From Lewinella sp. IMCC34191 (GTDB lineage Bacteria; Bacteroidota; Bacteroidia; Chitinophagales; Saprospiraceae): 64,000 nucleotides of DNA. Positions 56,595 to 64,000 of the stretch are shown here, piece after piece. The notes beneath the pieces were generated by a model. The model had not been told where the DNA came from. It worked only from the letters and a program-made list of their open reading frames with translations, and ran no database searches. The stretch covers positions 744,001 through 808,000 of the forward strand of contig NZ_QNQZ01000001.1 in NCBI RefSeq assembly GCF_003390935.1, written 5' to 3'. Every line of letters begins with the position of its first letter. The stretch's first letter is position 1. A program made the position numbers and the translations under genes.

Positions 56595-59075
56595 ATGACC
56601 GCGCTTCGACTTCTACTGTTTTGCCTCCTGGCCACGCTCGCCTCCGTCGTGGCTGCCCAGTCGGTGCAGGGCGTGGTGCGCAATGAGTACGACGAGCCCG
56701 TACCGTTTGCCAACGTGTATGTCCGCCAAACGAATAGCGGAACCGTCACGGACGACGCGGGACGGTACACCCTTAACTTTCGGGTGGATGGCGAATACGA
56801 AATCACCTTTTCCAGCCTGGGCTACGAAACCCGCAGCGTGCAGCTGGTGGTAGGCATGGAGGACCAGACCTACGATCTGCGACTCCAGACTTCCGGCGTT
56901 GAACTCGATGAGATTACGGTATCGGCATCCGGCAGGGATCCCGCATACGCGATTATTAAGGAGATGATTGCCCGCAAGGAGGCGCATCAGCGAGCGATCA
57001 GCCGGTACCGTACCGATGTATACGTGAAGGCCGTAGAAGAGGTGGAGGATCATTACGCACCGAAGGACCTTCCCGTTGAATCGGATCCATCCTCCACTCC
57101 TCCATTTATTTCGGAGGAAAAGTCCAGTCAGCAATTGCTCTCCCGCCTGAATATGGTAGAGATGCGCCTGGAACTCAGTTATGCCTTCCCGCGCAGTTAC
57201 CGTGAAACAAGGCTGGGCTACGAACGATACGGGGATACACGCGGACTCTTTCTACCGGTTTTCGCTGAAACGGACTTCAATTTTTACCGTAATCTCGTAG
57301 CGCTGCCCGGTGTATCGCTAACCCCCGTTATCAGTCCGCTTTCCCAGACCTCCGTACTGACCTACGCTTTTGAGTTGCTGGACAGCGACGTCAATGGCGA
57401 CCAGGTCGTCTATCGGATAAAGGTCACCCCACGGAAGGTCGGCAATAGCACGGTCAGTGGCACGCTCTACGTCAATGCCGAGGACTACACCATTAATCGA
57501 CTGGAATTTGACCTGCCGGCCGGCGCGTTACTAGTTGCTGATGAATTCAACATTAGGCAACGCTACGACAGGACGGATGACGGACGCTGGTATATCGGCG
57601 AACAGGTTTTCAACTACCATACCCGACAGGGAAAGAAGAAAGACCTGCGGGGGTCGACCACGCTGAGCTACACGAACTTCCAACCCGACGTCGACTTCCC
57701 CGACGATTTCTTTGGCAACGAGGTAGCCTCGATTACCGCCGAAGCCTATGAGCGGGACAGCAGTTATTGGCAATCCGGCCGAACCGTGGCGCTGACGGAA
57801 GATGAAAGGCAGATGGTGCACCTGCGCGACAGCGTGAAGGCAGTAGTGACTTCGCCAGCCTACCGTGACAGCATGGAACGCCTGTATAATCGAATCACCC
57901 TACTTGAGCTGGCGTTGGATGGGATCGGATTTCAAAATTACCGCAAGGAACGACAGTGGTACGTCGCACCGGTGACGAGTCTCGTCGATCTCTCGCCGGT
58001 TGTCGGATGGCGCGTTGGCCCTTATGTTTCTACGTTCAAGCGTTTCCCGAGCGGGAAGGAACTTAGTCTATCGGGAAGCCTCAACCTCGGGCTTCGCAAT
58101 ATGGATATTCAGGGTAAAGTTTTTGCCTGGCACCGCTACGATCCATTCGAGTTAGGTGACATCTCGCTTTGGTTAGGCCGCGAGTTTGAGGCTTTTTACC
58201 CAAATGACGCATTTCTCAATCAGTTAAAGGCATCCAACTACTACCTAAAGGATAAGATTGATTTTGGGACACACCGCGAATTGGCAAACGGCCTGTATTT
58301 AAATGTCCATGCCTCCCTGGCGGATCGCCGCCCTATTACAGCTTATGAAACCGGCTCCATACTCGATGAGGTGATAACGGACGAAGACACGCCGGTAGAT
58401 TTCGAGCGGTACCAGGCTTTCGTCACCGACATCAGCCTCCGCTACACCCCCTCCCAACGCTACATGCGGGAGCCCCGCCGTAAAGTCGTGCTGGGAAGTG
58501 ATTGGCCCACTTTCGGATTGCTGTACCGACGCGGATGGGCGGATGCATTGTCCAGCGATATCCGATTCGATTACCTGCAATTATCCGTCGACCAGCAATT
58601 CGGTGTCGGCGCCCTCGGGCAGTCCAGCTACCGGATTGTTGCCGGAGGATTCACGAACACGGAAGATCTGCGTTTCGTGGATATCCGTCGTTTCCGGCAA
58701 TCCGATCCTTTACTCTTATCGGACCCCCTGAGCACCTTCCAGGCGCTGAATACCAGTCTGGCAACCAGCGGACCCCATCTGGAATTTCACTACCTGCACC
58801 ATTTCAGCGGAGCGCTCATCAATAACGTTCCCCTGCTCAAAAAGACCCGGATTCAGGCCGTAGCAGGTGCGGGCGCACTTTTCCTTAAAGACGATAGCTA
58901 CCGATACCAGGAATTGCTTGCCGGTATGGAGCGAGTTTTCAAGGTAGGCGCACGCCGACGTCTGCGAGTCGGACTGTATGGCATCGCGGCCGACGACAAC
59001 CAGTCGGGACAGGAAGTGACCTACAAGGTCAGCTTTGACCTCATCGATATCTGGCGCAAGGATTTTCGGTTCTAG
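56595..59075 (+). CDS. DUF5686 family outer membrane protein with carboxypeptidase-like regulatory domain
   Basis: An 826-residue exported protein. The signal peptide ends VVAAQ. Residues 22-110 are a CarboxypepD_reg-like beta-sandwich (VQGVVRNEYDEPVPFANVYV, TVTDDAGRYTLNF, ITFSSLGYETRSVQL). DUF5686 follows, with AYAIIKEMIARKEAHQRAIS and a long strand-rich body that resembles a beta-barrel, closing at SFDLIDIWRKDFRF. These proteins sit in the outer membrane in Bacteroidota; their job is unknown, though the domain set recalls TonB-dependent receptor partners. The ATG at 56595 follows GTAAGGGGA, an unusually good ribosome-binding site for this phylum. Confidence 0.87.
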   Translation: MTALRLLLFCLLATLASVVAAQSVQGVVRNEYDEPVPFANVYVRQTNSGTVTDDAGRYTLNFRVDGEYEITFSSLGYETRSVQLVVGMEDQTYDLRLQTSGVELDEITVSASGRDPAYAIIKEMIARKEAHQRAISRYRTDVYVKAVEEVEDHYAPKDLPVESDPSSTPPFISEEKSSQQLLSRLNMVEMRLELSYAFPRSYRETRLGYERYGDTRGLFLPVFAETDFNFYRNLVALPGVSLTPVISPLSQTSVLTYAFELLDSDVNGDQVVYRIKVTPRKVGNSTVSGTLYVNAEDYTINRLEFDLPAGALLVADEFNIRQRYDRTDDGRWYIGEQVFNYHTRQGKKKDLRGSTTLSYTNFQPDVDFPDDFFGNEVASITAEAYERDSSYWQSGRTVALTEDERQMVHLRDSVKAVVTSPAYRDSMERLYNRITLLELALDGIGFQNYRKERQWYVAPVTSLVDLSPVVGWRVGPYVSTFKRFPSGKELSLSGSLNLGLRNMDIQGKVFAWHRYDPFELGDISLWLGREFEAFYPNDAFLNQLKASNYYLKDKIDFGTHRELANGLYLNVHASLADRRPITAYETGSILDEVITDEDTPVDFERYQAFVTDISLRYTPSQRYMREPRRKVVLGSDWPTFGLLYRRGWADALSSDIRFDYLQLSVDQQFGVGALGQSSYRIVAGGFTNTEDLRFVDIRRFRQSDPLLLSDPLSTFQALNTSLATSGPHLEFHYLHHFSGALINNVPLLKKTRIQAVAGAGALFLKDDSYRYQELLAGMERVFKVGARRRLRVGLYGIAADDNQSGQEVTYKVSFDLIDIWRKDFRF

Positions 59076-59157
59076 GACCTAGCAAGCGTGTGTAAGCGTT
59101 TTTAAACGTCTTTATTCGACTATATACGTTTAGTTGACGATTAGCCATTAGTTACCG
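59076..59157 (+). promoter_or_regulatory. Leader upstream of the tandem SSB genes with phased CG steps
   Basis: Between the DUF5686 stop and the first SSB frame the sequence has AAGCG, AAACG, ATTCG, ATACG and TGACG at about 10-nt intervals in AT-rich DNA. This may be a bent or protein-binding promoter region; nothing more can be assigned. Confidence 0.25.
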
Positions 59158-59571
59158 GTGCAAATTTGGTGGCTCACCAATACGCCAACCGTGCATTCAT
59201 TCGCTAATCAAACGCAACTCATCGGCCGGGCCGGTCATGATCCGGAACTACTCACGCTCACGGACGGAACAGCTCGTAGCCTATTACGACTCTACCAGAA
59301 TGGTCGCTCCATCGGGGGGAACGACCATCCACAGGTACATCATTTGGTTGCCTGGTCCGCCGTAGCCCGGCAATTGCACGCCCGGGTAAGGCGGGGCGAT
59401 AGACTCCTCGTGCAGGGTAAGCTGCTTTACCGTCGGTTTGAGTGTAAAGGACTGACGCAGGTCCGTGCGGAGATCCACGTTGAAAGTTTTGCCGTGCTGG
59501 ATCAACGCCGACAGCAAGATCTGAGCGCCGTCGCCGAAGGGTTGCCATCAACTTACGGCCGTGATGAATAA
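59158..59571 (+). CDS. Single-stranded DNA-binding protein, first of a coupled pair
   Basis: Up to 137 residues with an OB-fold of the SSB type: QTQLIGRAGHDPELLTL, an arginine-rich strand RSLLRLYQNGRSIG, HLVAWSAVARQLHARVRRGD and LLVQGKLLYRRFECKGLTQV. It binds single-stranded DNA in replication or repair. There is no ATG; a GTG at 59158 or, more likely by homology, a GTG at 59191 (HSFANQTQLIG) starts it. The C-terminus (LPSTYGRDE) lacks the acidic DDDIPF-type tip that recruits partner proteins. It overlaps the second SSB gene by 8 nt. Confidence 0.8.
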   Translation: MQIWWLTNTPTVHSFANQTQLIGRAGHDPELLTLTDGTARSLLRLYQNGRSIGGNDHPQVHHLVAWSAVARQLHARVRRGDRLLVQGKLLYRRFECKGLTQVRAEIHVESFAVLDQRRQQDLSAVAEGLPSTYGRDE

Positions 59572-59899
59572 TGTCCGTTTGATTGGCCGGGTAGTATACG
59601 CTCCACGGTACTACTGCACGGCAGACGCCCGGGACCTTGTCCGTTTCGATGTGGCCAGTACCGACCGTGCCGGCCGAACCACGCAGCATCGCTGTGTAGC
59701 TTGGGGTAATCTGGGATTACAACTGTACGACCGGATCCGAAAGGAACAACTGTTGATGGTTACCGGTACCCTGCGCTACCGGTCCGGTAAGCCGGGAAAA
59801 TCCAGTTACGTCGAATTAAATCGTTTCCTATTGCTCAATGACGGATATAGGGAAGCTGCTACCGGGCTGCCAAAAGACGTTTGTCACGCAAGCGGATGA
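59564..59899 (+). CDS. Single-stranded DNA-binding protein, second of a coupled pair
   Basis: A 111-residue OB-fold protein, MNNVRLIGRVVYAPRYYCTA, followed by RFDVASTDRAGRTTQHRCVA (SSB beta strands), WGNLGLQLYDRIRKEQLLMV and YVELNRFLLL. It is only weakly like the first SSB, so the pair looks diverged rather than newly duplicated. It also lacks the acidic tip (ends PKDVCHASG). The ATG at 59564 lies inside the end of the first gene, so translation is coupled. Its last 41 bases overlap the end of ccmF on the other strand. Confidence 0.78.
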   Translation: MNNVRLIGRVVYAPRYYCTADARDLVRFDVASTDRAGRTTQHRCVAWGNLGLQLYDRIRKEQLLMVTGTLRYRSGKPGKSSYVELNRFLLLNDGYREAATGLPKDVCHASG

Positions 59900-62723
59900 C
59901 CATGCTGATCAAAAGGCCAATCATCATACTCAGCGATCCGAACCAGAAAAGGTTGATCCCGGGAAATTCGATGGCCTGGATGGTAATGTAGTCCGTGCGA
60001 TAGCTGCGGGGAGCGACGGCCAACGGTATGGCGAGCGGTTCCTGTGGTTGAACTTTGGCGACCCGCAAAGTAGCTTCGTTCGTCTCCGGATTAAGGCTCG
60101 AGAGATGGGCGTACAAACCGAGGCTTCGGATCTCATCGCGCACGCCGCTGGGCTGATTTCCCCGGATCAGGAACACGGGTTGCATCGTTTCACCATCGGC
60201 TTCGAGTAAAGCACTGACCCATATGTCGCCATCCTGGGCACGGAAGTGATCAATCTTCGGTTGGGATATGAATTGTTGGAAGGTGATGCGCTGTCCGTCG
60301 ACGGTGAAGCTGCTGCCCGGCTCGAGCACAAATTCGTCATAGTCCAGATCGGCGTCCTTGACCAGCAGCCGTTCGAAAACACGTTCGTCGATCTTTACCC
60401 GGAAATTTATATCGTTTATCTGCGCGGGGTAGTGGTACAGTAATCCTTCCCTCAACACGATGGCAACGGACGCCGTACTGTCGTAATTCGCTATACCGCC
60501 ACTACGACTCACCCTGACTTCGGCTCCTAGTCCGATATCTCCGGGTTCGAAGGTGTATTCCGGATGATTTATCTGCCGGCGAAAATCCGTTAGCTCGACC
60601 GAATAGGTGTAGATGATGGAACTGTTGCGCTGGGGGATGGCTACCGTATCCCGAAAGGATTCCCGCTGTCCAACAACGAGCGGCATTATCCGGTACTGCA
60701 GGCTGTCTTCCGTTTCCTGGCGAACTTTAACGCTCTGCTCTTCCGGGGGTAATCCCATGATCACGGTAAATATGTCCCGGTCCCAATAGTGCTTCGTGCT
60801 GGGATTGGTGATGGCGACGTTCTCGAATCCCTTGTCGTAGAGCACGTTGGGTTCTAGTTGGAAGGTTTCTACGATCTTCCCCTCCTCGTCCATTCGCTGG
60901 TAGTCAACGAAGTAAGTTCGATTAAGGCCGTCGATGGTATCGCCTCGGAAGGTGATCAGGTAGTCCTCCATGCTCAGAGGACCGTTTTCGTAGAGACGCA
61001 GCGTCGTACGGGCCATTTCCTCATCCTCCGTCAGCCCTTCCATCAGAAACTGGTTTTTCGAGATAATCCGCTTGTTGCCCGAGCTGGCCATTATCCCGAT
61101 CAGCATGATGCCGAAGCCGATGTGGCTCACCACGCTGCCGGCAACCTTCGGATCTTTTCGGATGAAGAATAGCACGTAATCCAGATTGGACCAGACCGCG
61201 AACCAGCCGGCGAAGATCATCGCTTTGTACACGAAGTTGGGTGCCTGAATCCAGAGGAGTGTCAGGAAAGTCAGCACGGCGGAGGCCAGTATGGCAATAC
61301 CGGCGTGAATAGCGAAATACCGGAAGTGCTGACTGAAGTTGCGCTCCCGCCAACGCAGGAATTGGGCCACACCGCTCATTAGTCCGATAAAGATGCCGAT
61401 CCAGATCTGGAAGCGGTTGTGGTGGGCTTCCGGATCGGTCAGGGTCAGGCCTTCGTATACGGGGTCTATCCAGGCCCGGATCTCGTTGTACACGGGTAAA
61501 CTGGTCGAGCCCGTGATCAGGATGGCGGACATGAACAGGGTCAGACTTCCGATGAACATCCAGAACTCGCGGCTGCTCGTTGCTTCCTCCTTCTCGGGGA
61601 CGGGTATGTGCGACCATCGCCAGATCATCAGTCCGATGCTGAGCACTACGTAGAAGACCAGGAAGAATAGCAGTTGAGTTTCCAGCCCCATCTCCGTAAA
61701 CGCGTGTACGCTGGTGTCACCCAGGACACCGGAGCGGGTCAGGAACGTGCTGTAAACGATGAGCACGAAAGTGCCGAGATAAAACATGTAGGTAGCGCGG
61801 ATGCCCTGCCCGGTAGCGCGACTGATCAGGTTGGTATGGATGCCGGCCACCAGCATCAGCCAGGGAACGAGGCTGGTGTTTTCGACCGGGTCCCAGGCCC
61901 AGTAGCCCCCGAAGTTAAGCGCTTCGTAGGCCCAGGCGGCGCCCATGAGAATTCCGATGCCGAGAATACCCGCGCTAAACAAACTCCACTGCAGGCCCGG
62001 GCGCAACCACTCGCGGTGGCGACCCGTCCACAGTCCCGCTACGGCGTACGCGAAGGGAACGACCGTGCTGGCAAAACCGAGGAAGAGGGTAGGGGGGTGA
62101 ATCGTCATCCAGTAGTTCTGCAAACTCGGATTCAGCCCGTTACCGCGTAGCAGGGAAACATAATCGGCCTGCTGAAAGATGGGCGCATTGACCGTTTCCC
62201 GTAGTAACAACATCGGGTTGGAGCCAAACTTGAGTATAAAGTCCCCGAAACCGAAGTGGACACCCAACAGCATGGAGACGATCACGACCTGCACGGAGCA
62301 GATGACCGCCATAACCGGTTTCTCCCAGCTGCGTGCCGTCACCATCAGAACGTAGCCAAGGATAACGTGCCAGAAAGTCCAAAGTAAAAAGCTTCCTTCC
62401 TGCCCCTCCCAGAAGGCGGAGAAGATGTATCGCTGTTGCAGCTGACCGTCGACGTGCGCCGTTACGTACTGGTACTCGTAGTACTGATTCAGCATCGCAA
62501 AGAAGATGCAGCCGATCACGGTAAACACCGCCGCGCCGTGCGCTAAAAAGGACAGCTGACCAAGGCGCTGCCACGATCGGCTACGCAAGACTTCCTCCCG
62601 ATACTGGGTAGCCAGGAAATAGCTGACCATACTCAGGATGCCCGCGAAAAAGGCGAGCAAAATGGCGAAGTGACCGATGTACCGCGGACCGAGGTGCTCG
62701 TTGATGTACTGAATTTCCTCCAT
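59859..62723 (-). CDS. ccmF: Cytochrome c biogenesis protein CcmF (heme lyase), large form
   Basis: A 954-residue membrane protein with a long periplasmic C-terminal part. It has the CcmF core: QQRYIFSAFWEGQEGSFLLW, MTIHPPTLFLGFASTVVPFA, the tryptophan-rich heme-handling motif NFGGYWAWDPVENTSLVPWL and TFLTRSGVLGDTSVHAF. About fifteen transmembrane segments lie in residues 15-550, then a soluble region of about 370 residues, then a C-terminal anchor. E. coli CcmF is near 650 residues, so this is a Bacteroidota-type extended form. It attaches heme to apocytochromes together with CcmE, encoded 6 nt upstream on the same strand. Confidence 0.92.
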   Translation of the reverse strand: MEEIQYINEHLGPRYIGHFAILLAFFAGILSMVSYFLATQYREEVLRSRSWQRLGQLSFLAHGAAVFTVIGCIFFAMLNQYYEYQYVTAHVDGQLQQRYIFSAFWEGQEGSFLLWTFWHVILGYVLMVTARSWEKPVMAVICSVQVVIVSMLLGVHFGFGDFILKFGSNPMLLLRETVNAPIFQQADYVSLLRGNGLNPSLQNYWMTIHPPTLFLGFASTVVPFAYAVAGLWTGRHREWLRPGLQWSLFSAGILGIGILMGAAWAYEALNFGGYWAWDPVENTSLVPWLMLVAGIHTNLISRATGQGIRATYMFYLGTFVLIVYSTFLTRSGVLGDTSVHAFTEMGLETQLLFFLVFYVVLSIGLMIWRWSHIPVPEKEEATSSREFWMFIGSLTLFMSAILITGSTSLPVYNEIRAWIDPVYEGLTLTDPEAHHNRFQIWIGIFIGLMSGVAQFLRWRERNFSQHFRYFAIHAGIAILASAVLTFLTLLWIQAPNFVYKAMIFAGWFAVWSNLDYVLFFIRKDPKVAGSVVSHIGFGIMLIGIMASSGNKRIISKNQFLMEGLTEDEEMARTTLRLYENGPLSMEDYLITFRGDTIDGLNRTYFVDYQRMDEEGKIVETFQLEPNVLYDKGFENVAITNPSTKHYWDRDIFTVIMGLPPEEQSVKVRQETEDSLQYRIMPLVVGQRESFRDTVAIPQRNSSIIYTYSVELTDFRRQINHPEYTFEPGDIGLGAEVRVSRSGGIANYDSTASVAIVLREGLLYHYPAQINDINFRVKIDERVFERLLVKDADLDYDEFVLEPGSSFTVDGQRITFQQFISQPKIDHFRAQDGDIWVSALLEADGETMQPVFLIRGNQPSGVRDEIRSLGLYAHLSSLNPETNEATLRVAKVQPQEPLAIPLAVAPRSYRTDYITIQAIEFPGINLFWFGSLSMMIGLLISMVIRLRDKRLLAAR

Positions 62724-62729
62724 GTAGGC

Positions 62730-63128
62730 TTAGCTCTCGGTGAGGCTGTTGATCATTTCCTCCTGGTCCTTGTACTTGCTCGGACACTTCATCTGAATAT
62801 CACTGGCGATGAATTTGTCGTCTTTCATCCGGCCGGTAAGTACGATGCTCTCACTCATTTCGAAGTCCTGGGGCTTACCCATGAGAAGGATTACCTCCCG
62901 TTCGGTACCTGCCAGGTCTTCCAGGAAAAAGCTGAAGTAATTCGGATCCGTTAGCGGGTCGTAGATCGTCGGCTTATCCTTCACGTAGGTGCCTACGAGT
63001 TGCACCTTGCTGCCACTCTCCGCCGCTTTGGCGAAGTTGGCATATTCGCTGGTCGCATTGCCGGTCTGGAACAGCAGCACGACGGCGACAACGACCAACA
63101 GGATAGCAAGTAGATACGATTTCTTCAT
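62730..63128 (-). CDS. ccmE: Cytochrome c maturation heme chaperone CcmE, Cys-type
   Basis: A 132-residue periplasmic heme carrier with one N-terminal anchor (YLLAILLVVVAVVLLFQTG). The beta-barrel has KVQLVGTYVKDKPTIYD, YFSFFLEDLAGTEREVILL and SIVLTGRMKDDKFIASDIQM. The heme site is C115-P-S-K-Y119, the CxxxY form seen in sulfate reducers and archaea, instead of the HxxxY of E. coli. Ligation would therefore use Cys rather than His. The gene sits 6 nt upstream of ccmF in one operon. Other Ccm genes are outside the window. Confidence 0.9.
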   Translation of the reverse strand: MKKSYLLAILLVVVAVVLLFQTGNATSEYANFAKAAESGSKVQLVGTYVKDKPTIYDPLTDPNYFSFFLEDLAGTEREVILLMGKPQDFEMSESIVLTGRMKDDKFIASDIQMKCPSKYKDQEEMINSLTES

Positions 63129-63352
63129 GGGGCCCGAAGCTTAGAGGAGGTGTCCTAAAGAAACGCTAAGGTAGGTGGACCGTTGCGCGGTCAGGTCAAT
63201 GTTCGGTCATATGCGTAGCGTCCCGCTGCGAATAGCTTTTCGACGACCAATTGTCAGAACCGCCCGCTGAATAACGGGGACCAACGGACCGGACGGCGCA
63301 ACAAATGCGGCGAATGCGTATTTTGCTACAAGCCATTGTAAACTAAGAAGGT

Positions 63353-64000
63353 ATGTCTTTCCGCCACCAACCCATTATTGCGCTGATCGTCGCTTTATCG
63401 GTCTCCCAACTCACGAGCGCCCAGAGCAGCGTCAAAGAATTTCGGCTGGGGGGCAGTGCCCAGATTTTGAACGAGGAATGTATACGCCTGACGCCGGAAA
63501 CGCCCTACGTCAGCGGTTCGGCCTGGTTCCAGAACCCGATGGACCTGGAATATCCCTTTGAACTGACCGTGGACCTGGTGCTCGGCGAGAACGACGAGCT
63601 GGGAGCTGACGGTATCGTCTTCGTCTTCCATCCATCGATGCAAACGGGCTACCGGGGAGAGGGGATGGGGTTCGCCGGCCTGTATCCGTCCCTCGGCATT
63701 GAATTTGACACCTACCAGAATTACCATCTGGGCGATCCCGCCGCCGACCATGTAGCCATCATGCCCCACGGCCAGGCCCACCACGCGCGAAGCATGGTAG
63801 GCCCGATCGAGCTGCCCAACCTGGAGAACGGAGCCAAGCGACCGCTGACGATTGCCTGGAACCCCGGTACCCAGACCCTGCAGGTTTCATTAGATGGAAA
63901 TACGGTAGCCACCTACCAGGGCGACATCATCAACGACATCTTCGGGGGAAACTCAAAAGTCTACTGGGGAGCAACCGCGGCCACCGGCCGGAAGATCAAC
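63353..64000 (+). CDS. Secreted legume-type (L-type) lectin domain protein, partial at right edge
   Basis: 216 codons of a longer surface protein. The signal peptide is MSFRHQPIIALIVALSVSQL and ends TSAQ. The mature part is an L-type lectin sandwich: GSAQILNEECIRLTPE, SGSAWFQNPMDLEYPFELTV, the carbohydrate/metal-site ELGADGIVFVFHPS, LYPSLGIEFDTYQNYH and LTIAWNPGTQTLQVSLDGN. Such domains often head T9SS-secreted adhesins in Bacteroidota; the rest, including any sorting domain, is beyond base 64000. A TATTTTGC box and AGAAGG precede the ATG. Confidence 0.88.
   Translation, partial: MSFRHQPIIALIVALSVSQLTSAQSSVKEFRLGGSAQILNEECIRLTPETPYVSGSAWFQNPMDLEYPFELTVDLVLGENDELGADGIVFVFHPSMQTGYRGEGMGFAGLYPSLGIEFDTYQNYHLGDPAADHVAIMPHGQAHHARSMVGPIELPNLENGAKRPLTIAWNPGTQTLQVSLDGNTVATYQGDIINDIFGGNSKVYWGATAATGRKIN

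Overview
The window is a stretch of chromosome from a GC-rich gliding member of the Bacteroidota. It is most likely close to Saprospiria/Lewinella, which is inferred from gene content because no rRNA lies in the window. Support comes from gldA and gldF, two proteins with type IX secretion (T9SS) type B C-terminal sorting domains, a PorP/SprF partner, PorV/PorQ-like outer membrane proteins, the BlaI/M56 regulator pair and many Bacteroidota-type -7 promoter boxes (TAnnTTTG, here mostly TACCTTTG). There is no prophage, CRISPR array or insertion sequence, so most of it reads as core genome.

Layout. 1-9 kb: partial SulP transporter, 2Fe-2S ferredoxin, initiator tRNA-fMet, AsmA-like protein, RNase D, glycosyltransferase and RecQ. 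8.6-10.2 kb: a frameshifted GH30 glycosidase lipoprotein framed by 22-bp inverted repeats. 10.2-14.5 kb: gldF, an unknown secreted protein, gldA, an AstE-type deacylase and a RimK-type ligase. 14.5-18.7 kb: MnmH, a TRAP transporter without its binding protein, and an MFS carrier. 18.9-28.1 kb: PLP aminotransferase, BlaI/M56 pair, gamma-glutamyltransferase, CtlX-type hydrolase, an unknown lipoprotein and oligopeptidase B. 28.1-36.2 kb: a MITE-like intergenic element, UbiA-type prenyltransferase, RidA, the yceD-rpmF pair, an unknown membrane protein behind a T9SS type B protein, a cytochrome c lipoprotein and dnaA. 36.5-44.4 kb: a two-gene 5'-nucleotidase, DUF423, FabD, a frameshifted bifunctional-nuclease gene, MazG, an outer membrane protein, proline dehydrogenase and an AI-2E family protein. 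44.6-53.3 kb: PorV-like protein, tRNA-His, PyrF, KTSC protein, PorP/SprF and a 1,552-residue SprB-repeat adhesin. 53.3-64 kb: FolD, TrxB, RluF, a conserved unknown protein, a DUF5686 protein, two overlapping SSB genes, CcmF, CcmE and a partial legume-type lectin.

The adhesin, PorP/SprF, PorV-like and Gld proteins fit surface secretion and gliding. CcmE, CcmF and the c-type cytochrome lipoprotein fit cytochrome c maturation and respiration. GGT, oligopeptidase B, CtlX, proline dehydrogenase and RidA fit growth on peptides and amino acids.

The least ordinary signals are: (a) a dispersed intergenic motif, ACCTGCGCnCCGCCGCCC, in six copies, two pairs of which are inverted, one around the GH30 gene and one around a 170-bp hairpin-rich spacer; (b) TACCTTTG promoter boxes only 4-7 nt from start codons, implying leaderless or nearly leaderless mRNAs; (c) twin BlaI operators that overlap the -7 box and the start codon; (d) two single-base frameshifts in otherwise intact genes; and (e) a translationally coupled pair of SSB proteins lacking the usual acidic tip. 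I did not find a clearly new multi-gene defence or biosynthetic system.
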